NCBI GenBank assembly: GCA_900764045.1 | Contig: CAAFMN010000064.1 | Location: forward strand, 107,355 to 171,354 | Origin: Clostridia bacterium | GTDB lineage: Bacteria; Bacillota; Clostridia; Lachnospirales; Bianqueaceae | Length of the DNA stretch: 64,000 nt | Reading direction: 5' to 3' | Shown: piece by piece, positions 8,243 through 16,289 of the stretch | Position numbering within the stretch: position 1 is the stretch's first letter | How the letters are laid out: each line of letters starts with the position of its first letter | Program-made: the position numbers and the translations under genes | Notes under the pieces: generated by a model | What the model saw: the letters and a program-made list of their open reading frames with translations, nothing else | Told to the model about the DNA's origin: nothing | Database searches by the model: none

Positions 8243-9442
8243 TTACTTGGTATAATTATCAAAATACCCCTGAATCAGGATGATCGGCGTCCCCTTGTCT
8301 CCGCTGCCAGAGGTAAGATCCGCCAGGGATCCGATCAGATCTGTCAAACGTCTCGGCGTCGTTCCCTGAGACACCATGTTCCCCGTCAGGCTCTCTGCCT
8401 TGGCGTCCTTTTCCCGGATATACCCGGAGATCGCTTCTCTGAGGGCCTCTCCGGACAGGTTCGCGAAGTCATTATCCGCCAGATACTTCAGCTTAACCTC
8501 GTTGGGCGTTCCTTCCAGACCCGCTGTATAGGCCGGAGAAACCACCGGATCAGCAAGCTCCCAGATCTTGCCCACCGGATCCTTAAAGGCTCCGTCGCCG
8601 TATACCATCACCTCGACATGCTTGCCGGTCTTCTCCAGAAGCTGCTTCTGCACCTGGTCCACAACCTCCTGGCAATGGATCGGGAACAGCTTAACCTTTT
8701 CTTCGGTCGCTTTATTGGAGCCCAGCAGCCCATACCGGTCATTGTAGCCACTGCCCTGTACGCTCTGCGTCAGAATATCGTCCAGCGTATATACCTTACG
8801 GGCGCCTGCCGCCTTCAAAACGCGCTTGGTACGAACCCGCGTATGAATATCACAGGCCAGGACGCTGTCCGTATATGCCAGAATCGCCTTGGGATTATTG
8901 GCAAACACAATCTCTACTTCCGTCCCGCAGTCCTCTATTACTTTCTTATAATACTCCACATAATCCACACCGGTAAAGGTATGCTTTTTATAGCCGAACA
9001 GCTCCCGGTACTTCTGCTCATCCAGGACATCGCTCCAGGGATTCACCCCGCTCAGGTCCAGGTCATCCTCTGAGATCAGATGATTGCCCACCTCATCGGA
9101 AGGATAGCTCAGCATCAGAACCATCTTGCGGCAGCCCATGGCGATTCCCTTGAGGCAAATGGCAAAACGGTTGCGGCTCAGAATCGGAAAGAGAACTCCA
9201 ACTGTGTCCTCACCGAACTTCTCGTGAATATCCGAAGCGATCTGATCAACCGTTGCGTAATTGCCCTGCGCTCTCGCGACAACCGCCTCCGTCACCGCGA
9301 CAACATCCCGGTCCCGCAGTGAAAAGCCTTCGCTCTGCGCCGCTGCCAGAACACTGTCCACGACGATCTGAACGATATCGTCTCCCTCTCTGATAATCGG
9401 CGCTCTGACGCCTCTTGAAACGGTCCCCACCATTCTCTCCAT
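8243..9442 (-). CDS. CofE-like protein (coenzyme F420-0:L-glutamate ligase family)
   Basis: A 399-residue protein resembling the CofE/FbiB family that adds glutamate to F420-0, in the longer form seen in Clostridia. Recognisable blocks are the start VSRGVRAPIIREGDD, RDRDVVAVTEAVVARAQGNY near residue 45, and a central FPILSRNRFA segment. No F420 biosynthesis gene (cofC, cofD, fbiC) lies nearby and such organisms are not known to make F420, so the true substrate is unknown. GGAGG precedes the ATG. It starts three bases after the stop of the glycosyltransferase gene and is probably cotranscribed with it; a strong terminator follows. Confidence 0.72.
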   Translation of the reverse strand: MERMVGTVSRGVRAPIIREGDDIVQIVVDSVLAAAQSEGFSLRDRDVVAVTEAVVARAQGNYATVDQIASDIHEKFGEDTVGVLFPILSRNRFAICLKGIAMGCRKMVLMLSYPSDEVGNHLISEDDLDLSGVNPWSDVLDEQKYRELFGYKKHTFTGVDYVEYYKKVIEDCGTEVEIVFANNPKAILAYTDSVLACDIHTRVRTKRVLKAAGARKVYTLDDILTQSVQGSGYNDRYGLLGSNKATEEKVKLFPIHCQEVVDQVQKQLLEKTGKHVEVMVYGDGAFKDPVGKIWELADPVVSPAYTAGLEGTPNEVKLKYLADNDFANLSGEALREAISGYIREKDAKAESLTGNMVSQGTTPRRLTDLIGSLADLTSGSGDKGTPIILIQGYFDNYTK

Positions 9443-9445
9443 AAG

Positions 9446-10627
9446 TTATGCCTCCGCTTGATTGTTTTTATGTATTGCCGCACGATAGACCTTAAGCAGA
9501 CACTTTGCCAGCTGCGTCTCTCCCTTTTCCTTCATGCTCTGGCGCACGGCTTCCTTACGGGCATGCTTTTCTTCCTCAGTGGCTTCGGCCATCCGGCGGA
9601 TAATCTCCTCGAACTGCTCTTCTGTCTTGTAGGTAAAGCTGTTCAGTCCTTCCTGATAGTGGTTCGCGTTCTTCTCATCATAACGCTGTACCACCGGCAG
9701 TCCGGAGGCCGCTCCCTCCAGCATCGAGATGGACATCATCTCCGACAGGGACGCGGTCACATAGAAGTCGCAGACTGCGTAATATTTGGCGATATGCGTA
9801 TGCTCCACGCTGCCGGTAAAGGTCACCTGCGAATGGATGCCGAGGCGCTTGGCCTCATCCTCCAGGTTCTCCAGCTCCGGTCCGTCTCCCACAATCAACA
9901 GCCGTTTTGCCGCATCCCCGCGGAAGAATCTGGCCCAGTATCCCAGGAGCACATCCACACTCTTTTCTTTTCCCATACGTCCTACAAAGATTCCCGTCAC
10001 TGCGTCCTTCGGGATCCCCAGGTCTGCCCGTACCTGATCCAGCTCCGTTTCAGAAAACTGTGCCGGATTGAAGGCTTCGATCTCAACACTATTGGGAACC
10101 AGGCGAACCTTGCGGTGCGCCTTACACCTATCAAAAAACTCCTGCGCCTTGGCCGAAGGGCTGGTAACATAGGTGGCTCTGCCCGCGAGCCACCGGAAAT
10201 ACTTATAGGCGATCGGTTTGGCCAACGGGATGAGCGGCTTGGGAACCACATAGAATAAATATTCATCATACATCGTATGCAGCGTATAGACCAGAGGCTT
10301 ATGAAGCTTCTTCGCCGCCTCGACTCCGAAGAGTCCGATGCCGAACTCCTGCTGGACATGCAGGACATCCGGCTGAAACGCCTTCAGCAGCTGCATTCTC
10401 TTACGGCTTACCGGGCTGGCCATTCCAAAGCCATACAGTCTCTTCATCGTGTGTGCCGGACAATGCAGCACCCCGTCCTTGATATAATGCTTTCTGGCTT
10501 CCGGATCCGCTGTTACAATCAGCACCTCATGTCCCAGCCTGGTCAAACCGTCTTTTAATACCTTCACATGCGTCACTACGCCATTGATAAAAGGGACATA
10601 GGTCTCCGCGAATATTGCAATTCTCAT
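9446..10627 (-). CDS. Glycosyltransferase family 4
   Basis: Predicted retaining glycosyltransferase of 393 residues with a two-Rossmann GT-B fold. The N-terminal acceptor domain begins MRIAIFAETYVPFINGVVTH. The C-terminal donor domain has FVGRMGKEKSVDVLL and the E-x7-E motif SEMMSISMLE followed by GLPVV. It most resembles enzymes that glucosylate diacylglycerol or build cell-envelope glycolipids, but sequence alone does not fix donor or acceptor. The start at 10627 is chosen for GGAGG five bases upstream; an in-frame ATG 12 bases earlier is less well placed. A consensus promoter lies upstream, divergent from serS. Confidence 0.87.
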   Translation of the reverse strand: MRIAIFAETYVPFINGVVTHVKVLKDGLTRLGHEVLIVTADPEARKHYIKDGVLHCPAHTMKRLYGFGMASPVSRKRMQLLKAFQPDVLHVQQEFGIGLFGVEAAKKLHKPLVYTLHTMYDEYLFYVVPKPLIPLAKPIAYKYFRWLAGRATYVTSPSAKAQEFFDRCKAHRKVRLVPNSVEIEAFNPAQFSETELDQVRADLGIPKDAVTGIFVGRMGKEKSVDVLLGYWARFFRGDAAKRLLIVGDGPELENLEDEAKRLGIHSQVTFTGSVEHTHIAKYYAVCDFYVTASLSEMMSISMLEGAASGLPVVQRYDEKNANHYQEGLNSFTYKTEEQFEEIIRRMAEATEEEKHARKEAVRQSMKEKGETQLAKCLLKVYRAAIHKNNQAEA

Positions 10628-10661
10628 ATATTCCTCCATTGTTCACTGCATTACTGCTTAA

Positions 10662-10690
10662 ATTATACACTATCGGCCGGTAAATTGCAA
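10662..10690 (-). promoter_or_regulatory. SigA-type promoter of the glycosyltransferase/CofE-like operon
   Basis: Minus strand TTGCAA (10685-10690), 17-base spacer, TATAAT (10662-10667). It is back to back with the serS promoter. Confidence 0.8.
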
Positions 10691-10720
10691 TCCGTTCCCC
10701 TGAATAATTTTGAAAATCCC

Positions 10721-10749
10721 TTGACTTTCCGGACAATTCAGGTTACAAT
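10721..10749 (+). promoter_or_regulatory. SigA-type promoter of serS
   Basis: TTGACT (10721-10726), 17-base spacer, TACAAT (10744-10749). Transcription would start near 10756, at the 5' edge of the T-box leader. Confidence 0.85.
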
Positions 10750-10756
10750 ACCGGTA

Positions 10757-10957
10757 ACGCAATGATGAAAGCTACAGCAGTCATATCTGCTTCAGAGAGC
10801 CGGCGGCAGGTGCAAGCCGGTGCAGGGAGCTGCTCTTCCACTTTCGGAGCATCGGTGAGAGCCGGGGCCGGCAGCCCATATCCTGCCGCAGAGTGGCCGG
10901 GGAACCGGCAATTTGGGTGGCAACACGGAGTCTCGTCCCATGGGGAGGCTCTTTTTT
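10757..10957 (+). promoter_or_regulatory. Serine T-box leader of serS
   Basis: A tRNA-sensing leader of about 200 bases. Visible are the Stem I block AGAGAGCCGGCGGC with its partner GCAAGCCGGTG, a specifier region with TCC (serine codon, 10837-10839) followed by A, and the T-box GGGTGGCAACACGG (10915-10928) that pairs with uncharged tRNA-Ser. The competing terminator runs from GAGTCTC to GAGGCTC with six T residues (about 10927-10956). Uncharged tRNA-Ser should favour the antiterminator and raise serS expression. The specifier codon is read by position and is the least certain part. Confidence 0.92.
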
Positions 10958-10983
10958 ATTACTTTAAGAAAGGATGAAATTCT

Positions 10984-12270
10984 ATGTTGGATCTGAAATT
11001 TGTCCGGGAGAATCCGGAAATCGTAAAGCAAAACATCCGCAATAAGTTTCAGGACGCAAAGCTTCCTCTGGTAGACGAGGTTATCGCTCTGGACGCGGAG
11101 AGCCGCGCGGCCAAGCAGGAGGCCGATCAGCTGCGTTCCGAGCGCAACAAGCTGTCCAAGCAGATCGGCGCGCTGATGGGTCAGAAGAAATTTGACGAAG
11201 CCAATACCGTCAAGGCGCAGGTGACAGCGGATTCCGAACGTCTGGCAGAGCTGGAAAAGAAGGAGGCTGAGCTGTCTGAGAAGGTCACCAAGATCATGAT
11301 GACCATTCCCAATATCATCGATCCTTCCGTCCCGATCGGCAGAGATGACCGCGAAAATGTAGAAGTCGAGCGCTTTGGAGAGCCCGTCGTTCCAGATTTT
11401 GAGATTCCCTATCATACCGATATCATGGAGCGCTTTAACGGTATCGATCTGGACAGCGCCCGCCGTGTTGCCGGAAACGGTTTCTATTACCTGATGGGCG
11501 ACATTGCCCGTCTGCATTCTTCCATCCTCTCTTACGCAAGAGACTTTATGATCGGCCGCGGCTTTACCTACTGCATCCCGCCGTTCATGATCCGCAGCAA
11601 TGTCGTAACCGGCGTTATGAGCTTTTCTGAGATGGACGCTATGATGTATAAGATTGAAGGGGAAGATCTGTATCTGATCGGCACCAGCGAGCATTCCATG
11701 ATCGGTAAGTTTATCGACCAGATTCTGACCGAAGATCAGCTTCCGCAGACTCTGACCAGCTACTCTCCCTGCTTCCGTAAGGAAAAGGGCGCGCATGGTC
11801 TGGAAGAGCGCGGTGTCTACCGGATCCATCAGTTTGAAAAGCAGGAAATGATCGTCGTGTGCAAGCCGGAAGACAGCAAGATGTGGTTCGACAAGCTCTG
11901 GCAGAACACGGTTGATCTCTTCCGTAGCATGGACATTCCGGTCCGCACCCTGGAGTGCTGTTCCGGAGACCTGGCGGATCTGAAGGTAAAATCCGTGGAT
12001 GTTGAGGCATGGAGTCCCCGTCAAAAGAAATATTTCGAAGTCGGAAGCTGCTCCAATCTCGGAGATGCGCAGGCACGCCGCCTGAAGATCCGTGTCCGCG
12101 GTGAAAGGGGCAATTATTTTGCTCATACGCTGAACAACACCGTGGTTGCTCCTCCTCGTATGCTGATCGCGTTCCTGGAAAACAACCTGAACGAAGACGG
12201 CTCCGTTAATATTCCCAAGGTGCTGCAGCCTTACATGGGCGGCACCACCAAACTGGTTCCCAGCAAATAA
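10984..12270 (+). CDS. serS: Seryl-tRNA synthetase
   Basis: Charges tRNA-Ser with serine. 428 residues, normal length. The N-terminal antiparallel coiled coil (about residues 25-105, rich in Glu, Lys and Ala) is the tRNA-binding arm. Class II motif 2 is seen in CFRKEKGAHGLEERGVYR and motif 3 in TLNNTVVAPPRMLIAFLENN. The NNTVVAPPR form replaces the commoner GSGLAVGR and, from memory, occurs in a clostridial SerRS subgroup. The ribosome site AAGAAAGGATG lies before ATG 10984. Controlled by the serine T-box. The first hairpin of the downstream repeat array begins 14 bases after the stop and probably terminates it. Confidence 0.97.
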   Translation: MLDLKFVRENPEIVKQNIRNKFQDAKLPLVDEVIALDAESRAAKQEADQLRSERNKLSKQIGALMGQKKFDEANTVKAQVTADSERLAELEKKEAELSEKVTKIMMTIPNIIDPSVPIGRDDRENVEVERFGEPVVPDFEIPYHTDIMERFNGIDLDSARRVAGNGFYYLMGDIARLHSSILSYARDFMIGRGFTYCIPPFMIRSNVVTGVMSFSEMDAMMYKIEGEDLYLIGTSEHSMIGKFIDQILTEDQLPQTLTSYSPCFRKEKGAHGLEERGVYRIHQFEKQEMIVVCKPEDSKMWFDKLWQNTVDLFRSMDIPVRTLECCSGDLADLKVKSVDVEAWSPRQKKYFEVGSCSNLGDAQARRLKIRVRGERGNYFAHTLNNTVVAPPRMLIAFLENNLNEDGSVNIPKVLQPYMGGTTKLVPSK

Positions 12271-12280
12271 TCCATATAAA

Positions 12281-12332
12281 ACTCTGGTACACTTTGAGAG
12301 TTGAGACTCTTGGGTGTACCAGAGTTTTATGG
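12281..12332 (+). terminator. Probable serS terminator (first repeat unit)
   Basis: AACTCTGGTACAC pairs with GTGTACCAGAGTT around an inner GAGT/ACTC stem and is followed by TTTAT. It is the first recognisable terminator after the serS stop. Confidence 0.6.
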
Positions 12333-13057
12333 TTTCCTCTGGATTTTCAAAAATATCTGGTACACTTGGGAGAGTGAGATTCTTAGGTGTACCAGAGTTT
12401 TATGGTTTCCTCTGGATTTTCAAAAATATCTGGTACACTTAGGAGAATGAGATTCTTAGGTGTACCAGATTTTTTATAGGTTTCTCTGGATTCTCGAAAT
12501 AATCTGGTACCCTTCGAGAGTTGAGGCTCTTGGGTGTACCAGAGTTTTTATAGGTTTCTCTGGATTTTCGAAATAATCTGGTACACTTTGAGAGTTGAGA
12601 CTCTTGGATGTACCAGAGTTTTTATAGGCTTCTCTGGATTTTCAAAAATATCTGGTACACTTTAGTGAGTAAGGCTCCTGGGTGTACCAGAATTTTATAG
12701 GTTTCTCTAGATTTTCAAAAACTCTGGTACACTTTAGTGAGCAAGGCTCCTGGGTGTACCAGAATTTTATAGGTTTCTCTAGATTTTCGAAATAATCTGG
12801 TACACTTTTGAGAATGAGGTTCCTGGGTGTACCAGAATTTTATAGTTTTCTCTAGACTTTCGAAATAATCTGGTACACTTGGGAGAATGAAACTTTTGGG
12901 TGTACCAGAGTTTTATGGGTTTCTCTGGATTTTTGAAAATCCCTGGTACACTTTGGGAGAGTACGATTCTTGGATGTACCAGAATTCTATAGGTTTCTCT
13001 GTTTTTTCAAAAAATCTGGTACACTTTAAGGAGATGAGGCTCTTAAGTGTACCAGAT
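12281..13057 (+). repeat. Eleven-unit tandem array of 72-74 bp hairpin repeats
   Basis: Eleven head-to-tail units start (at the left arm CTGGTACAC) at 12284, 12357, 12430, 12504, 12578, 12652, 12724, 12797, 12870, 12943 and 13016. Steps are 73,73,74,74,74,72,73,73,73,73. Each has left arm CTGGTACAC, an interior of about 21 bases, right arm GTGTACCAG, a T-rich tract (AGTTTTTATAGG-like), then a linker resembling TTTCTCTGGATTTTCGAAAT. Arms are nearly invariant: unit 4 has CTGGTACCC, units 5 and 10 have ATGTACCAG. Inside is a second short stem (GAGT/ACTC, GAAT/ATTC or GAGC/GCTC). The period is not a multiple of three and no coding sequence is convincing. The stem plus T-run resembles an intrinsic terminator on the plus strand. 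Function unknown. Confidence 0.97.
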
Positions 13058-13113
13058 TTTTATAGTTTTCTCTTGATTTTTCATGGAGGGACGGACTTCT
13101 GGGGAAGATCGGA

Positions 13114-13787
13114 TCATTTATAATATTTGTCATTTTTGTTCTTTTTAATCAGCTTTCTTGCTTTTGCAGCTGATAAAACTCCGTATATTACTAATTGCCA
13201 GAGAATTCTGGGCGCCTGAAAATGTCTATGGGAACTTGTGATAATTAGATTCTCGCCGAGGCGGATGTCATGAGTTTTGTAGTTTTTGATCTTTTCAATC
13301 TGCTTGCGGCGATATTGAGGATCCTCTAATTTGTCCATGTGCTCCAGATACATCCTTTTGCCATCAATGGTGAATGTAAAATCTGGCCAATAACTATAGG
13401 ACCCGGAATCGATCGGGCGGTTGTGTTCGGTCTCAATGCCTAAGTTTTTCAAGAACTCATAGAGAATGATTTCAGCTCTGGAATCGAGAACCGTCCCGTC
13501 AAAAGCTATATCCTTATCCAGGGGTAATTTCTCGAGTCTAAGCTCTTCATCTGCTGGCGGGCTTCGCGGCGCTCAGAAGGCGCTAGACTCATCAGCTGCC
13601 GCTCTTCGTATTCGGCCAGAACCTGAGGTTCGTCACTACGTCTCACATAGCAAGTCTTATTGCCAGTTTGCTTGTAATAATACATATGTCCATTGGTGTG
13701 ACGCTTGTGCGATAAGCTCCAGGAACCGCGGTATGAAAGGCATTTGGCGGTAACGAAAAGAAAATAAATCACGGGAAACAACAATAT
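13114..13787 (-). pseudogene. Frameshifted nuclease-like gene (PD-(D/E)XK-type C-terminus)
   Basis: Two reading frames together make one protein. The upstream part (TTG start at 13787 or 13784 after AAGGAGGG) encodes GHMYYYKQTGNKTCYVRRSD, like the N-terminal domain of a clostridial hypothetical family. Near 13530-13550 the frame shifts by one base. The downstream frame continues as EKLPLDKDIAFDGTVLDSRAE, then YWPDFTFTIDGKRMYLEH, which fits a PD-(D/E)XK nuclease core (PDF, then the E of YLEH). It ends in a Lys-rich tail. A single base change or programmed shift would explain it; no slippery heptamer is obvious. A possible promoter (TTACGA, 17 bases, TACAAT at 13805-13833) lies upstream. Family recall is from memory, so the nuclease role is tentative. 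Confidence 0.65.
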
Positions 13788-13878
13788 CCCTCCTTACGAG
13801 GAATATTGTATCGCTTTTCAGAATATTTCGTAATTGTAAAATATATAAAAAACGCCGTACATTGTAGATGTATAAGAA

Positions 13879-13914
13879 GAAAAATGAGCTATCAACATCG
13901 ATAGCTCATTTTAT
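13879..13914 (-). terminator. Terminator after the secreted-protein gene
   Basis: ATGAGCTAT (13884-13892) pairs with ATAGCTCAT (13901-13909), with TTTTTC following on the minus strand. It is 17 bases past the stop of the gene at 13926, and the flanking A/T tracts make it usable from both strands. Confidence 0.85.
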
Positions 13915-13925
13915 TATGCCTGGAT

Positions 13926-16289
13926 TTACCAGTTAAAATACGTATCACCGCCGCCGGCCGCGGGGTGACTGTCTATAAGTTCGCTCTCTCCCGTCTGCCG
14001 GTTCATCCGCCACAGCATACCCTGGCTGTCAGCATAACTGGACAGATAAATGCTGTCCTGCGTCACGGCCAGAATGCGCGGTCTTGGAATATTCACCCCT
14101 AAAAGCTGCTCCGCTCCATTTTCATCCACTTCCAGCACCTGATCCCCATCGATCACATAGGATAAGCTGCCATAATAGCGGATCTGCGCGCTTCGGTTCG
14201 CCAACGTCTCCCAGGCTGCCGGCGCGCTCTCCGGCAAAGTCTCCGGCGCCTTTCCGGTACTCAGATCGATGCAGCCGGAGCTCCCATAATACAGATATCC
14301 ACCACAGATCACAAAGTTCAGACAGTTTCCGGCCTCGGATGAACCTCTGTATGTCGCAGGATCAAAGGTATCCTCCGCCAAAAGCTCCGGCACGCTCCCA
14401 TCCGGGTTGCTCCTGTAGAGCTTGGAGCTGATCTCAGAAGTTCCCGGCGTCTTGCAGGCATAATAGAGCTTGCCGTCATAGAAGGCAAAGGCGCAGATAT
14501 CATAGCCCTCCGCGCGCTGCGGGGACAGAACCGTCATCCCCGGCACTTCTCTGCTGCTGTACAACACCCCGTTATACTCAGCAATGTTGGAACCGATCAC
14601 CATATACTGGTCATAGACATATTCCGGCGGAATACTCTCCCTCGTGCATCCCGGAGCATCGGAGTGGATATCCCGAAAATCTGTATTCAGCAGAATGAGT
14701 CCGTCATACTTGGAGGATTCCTTCAGCCTCATCAGAAATTCGGCTTCTTCATAATAGGTATCATTCCGGTCCTCTTTACCAATCCCCCTCAGCTTTTCAT
14801 GCGCGTGCAGCGCCGCGCACTCCATGATCTGCGCCGTGATACGGGTCTCATCCAGAAGCTCCTGGCTGAGCGGCTCCCAACCCAGTTTTTTTGCTGATTC
14901 TATATATGCCTGGCTCATTATGGCGGATAGATTGATCAAATACAAGCACAGGTGGGCATCCTCGGCTTCCTCCAGCATGGCCTGCATCGCCGGGATCTCA
15001 TTCTTCATCACCTCGACGCCCAGGCGGTACGCCGCGACAACCGTACTCATGGTCCGCAGCGGGCCAATCGCCAGATCTCCGGCGGCCAAATTCACTCCGG
15101 CCAGCGTCGTCGTTCCGTCAATGAGGGAACATATATCATCAAGCGTCACACCGTTGATCCACGCATAGACAACGGCTCCATAATACAGATTATAGACTTC
15201 GGACGCATCCTTGGCAAAACGTTCACGGAGTGTATCCGTATCCGAATTTCCGGAAGGAGTCAGCTGCGCGATCCGCTTCAGCCGGTCGCCGAATCCCTTG
15301 GGCATCTGGTCTCTCGCCCACAGTGCCTCTCCGACTCCCAGAAAATATGGGATCAGGTCTCCGCCCAATCCGCCGATATTGCCGATCCTCTCCGCCGTAT
15401 CCGCACCAACGCTGATATCCGACAACGCGTACAGCATATCACTGATCGTCTCTGGACTCATCATTCCCAACGCGGCTCCGGCCGACTCCATAAAGTCACT
15501 GATCGAGCCCACGCCGTCATCAACGTCCTGATAGTCATCGGTTGCGGCGTCCTCTGGCAGATCACTTCTCAGTGTCATCAGCGCGGCCTTGAGTACATCC
15601 TCCTCATAGGTCATCGCCGCCTTCATTCCCAATCCGGTAAGAATGGCATCCTTAAGAAACGTCATATCGATCTCATCGATGGCCGCCCAGAATCCGTATT
15701 GAAACGCATTCTTCCAGACCTCACTCTCATTCTTGCCCATCAGATCCGAATAATCCGGATTCTGGCCGCGCATCCTGCCGCTCTCGGCCACAATATCCAG
15801 AAGCGTCTCCGGCTGATACACCAGAACGATTCCCTTTTGGCACAGCCACTCACAGCTGTACATGTAGAGCATCTCCTCCATGGGCAGATACCATGCCTGC
15901 TGCGCTTCATTGTAAATGAGCTCCGGCAGCGCAAATGTATCATACATGAAATACGTCCCTACATCACCGCCGTCCACATTAAAATAGACCTTGGCCGTAT
16001 TTTTCTCGGTATTGACATAGACCTCGCGTTCTCCCTTCAGGAAGCTCATGCCATGGCCGGAATCCCTGAGTTCGGCCCCGACGATCCTCGCAAAATCCTC
16101 CGCTCTTATATAGACCGTTCCGTCCTGCTCGTTGCGGGCCGCGGAATACTCCTCTACCTGCTCCGCTCCCACGCCCAGAACCAGAATCTTTCCGAAAAAG
16201 AGATCCGCCTGCGCGGCATGAGCAGCAGGAAGTGACGAGGAGACCAGCAGTAACGCCGCCAGAAACAGCGCGACTCTTCGCTTTATCAT
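13926..16289 (-). CDS. Large secreted protein of unknown function with C-terminal propeller-like repeats
   Basis: 787 residues with a clear signal peptide (basic start, hydrophobic run, cleavage after AAHA near residue 26). Residues about 35-170 resemble a copper-amine-oxidase-N/stalk-like domain (YIRAEDFARIVGAEL, AWYLPMEEMLYM). The middle is helical. Residues about 530-787 hold repeated strands of the type YDGKLYYACK and GGYLYYGSSG, like DUF5050-type propellers. No enzyme motif is seen. Its start overlaps the stop of the lipoprotein gene by four bases (ATGA), so the two are coupled and may work together at the cell surface. I do not recognise a named family. Confidence 0.8.
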   Translation of the reverse strand: MIKRRVALFLAALLLVSSSLPAAHAAQADLFFGKILVLGVGAEQVEEYSAARNEQDGTVYIRAEDFARIVGAELRDSGHGMSFLKGEREVYVNTEKNTAKVYFNVDGGDVGTYFMYDTFALPELIYNEAQQAWYLPMEEMLYMYSCEWLCQKGIVLVYQPETLLDIVAESGRMRGQNPDYSDLMGKNESEVWKNAFQYGFWAAIDEIDMTFLKDAILTGLGMKAAMTYEEDVLKAALMTLRSDLPEDAATDDYQDVDDGVGSISDFMESAGAALGMMSPETISDMLYALSDISVGADTAERIGNIGGLGGDLIPYFLGVGEALWARDQMPKGFGDRLKRIAQLTPSGNSDTDTLRERFAKDASEVYNLYYGAVVYAWINGVTLDDICSLIDGTTTLAGVNLAAGDLAIGPLRTMSTVVAAYRLGVEVMKNEIPAMQAMLEEAEDAHLCLYLINLSAIMSQAYIESAKKLGWEPLSQELLDETRITAQIMECAALHAHEKLRGIGKEDRNDTYYEEAEFLMRLKESSKYDGLILLNTDFRDIHSDAPGCTRESIPPEYVYDQYMVIGSNIAEYNGVLYSSREVPGMTVLSPQRAEGYDICAFAFYDGKLYYACKTPGTSEISSKLYRSNPDGSVPELLAEDTFDPATYRGSSEAGNCLNFVICGGYLYYGSSGCIDLSTGKAPETLPESAPAAWETLANRSAQIRYYGSLSYVIDGDQVLEVDENGAEQLLGVNIPRPRILAVTQDSIYLSSYADSQGMLWRMNRQTGESELIDSHPAAGGGDTYFNW

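Noticed and set aside
10792..12126. 444-residue minus-strand frame across serS
   Set aside because: It is the antisense shadow of serS and its T-box, with no ribosome site and no recognisable domain.
12281..13057. CRISPR array
   Set aside because: Units are near-identical over their whole length, so there are no unique spacers, and no cas genes lie nearby.
12887..13123. Possible 78-residue protein read through the repeats
   Set aside because: It arises from three repeat units and the linker; the period is not a multiple of three, so the frame changes from unit to unit, and there is no ribosome site.
13114..13787. Insertion sequence or transposase remnant
   Set aside because: No terminal inverted repeats, target duplication or transposase motif; the domain pattern fits a nuclease-like protein instead.
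14952..16235. 427-residue plus-strand frame inside the secreted-protein gene
   Set aside because: Antisense to a gene with a clear signal peptide, ribosome site and coupled partner; no domain is recognised.
13926..16289. Copper amine oxidase
   Set aside because: Only the N-terminal stalk-like domain resembles that family; the catalytic domain is absent.
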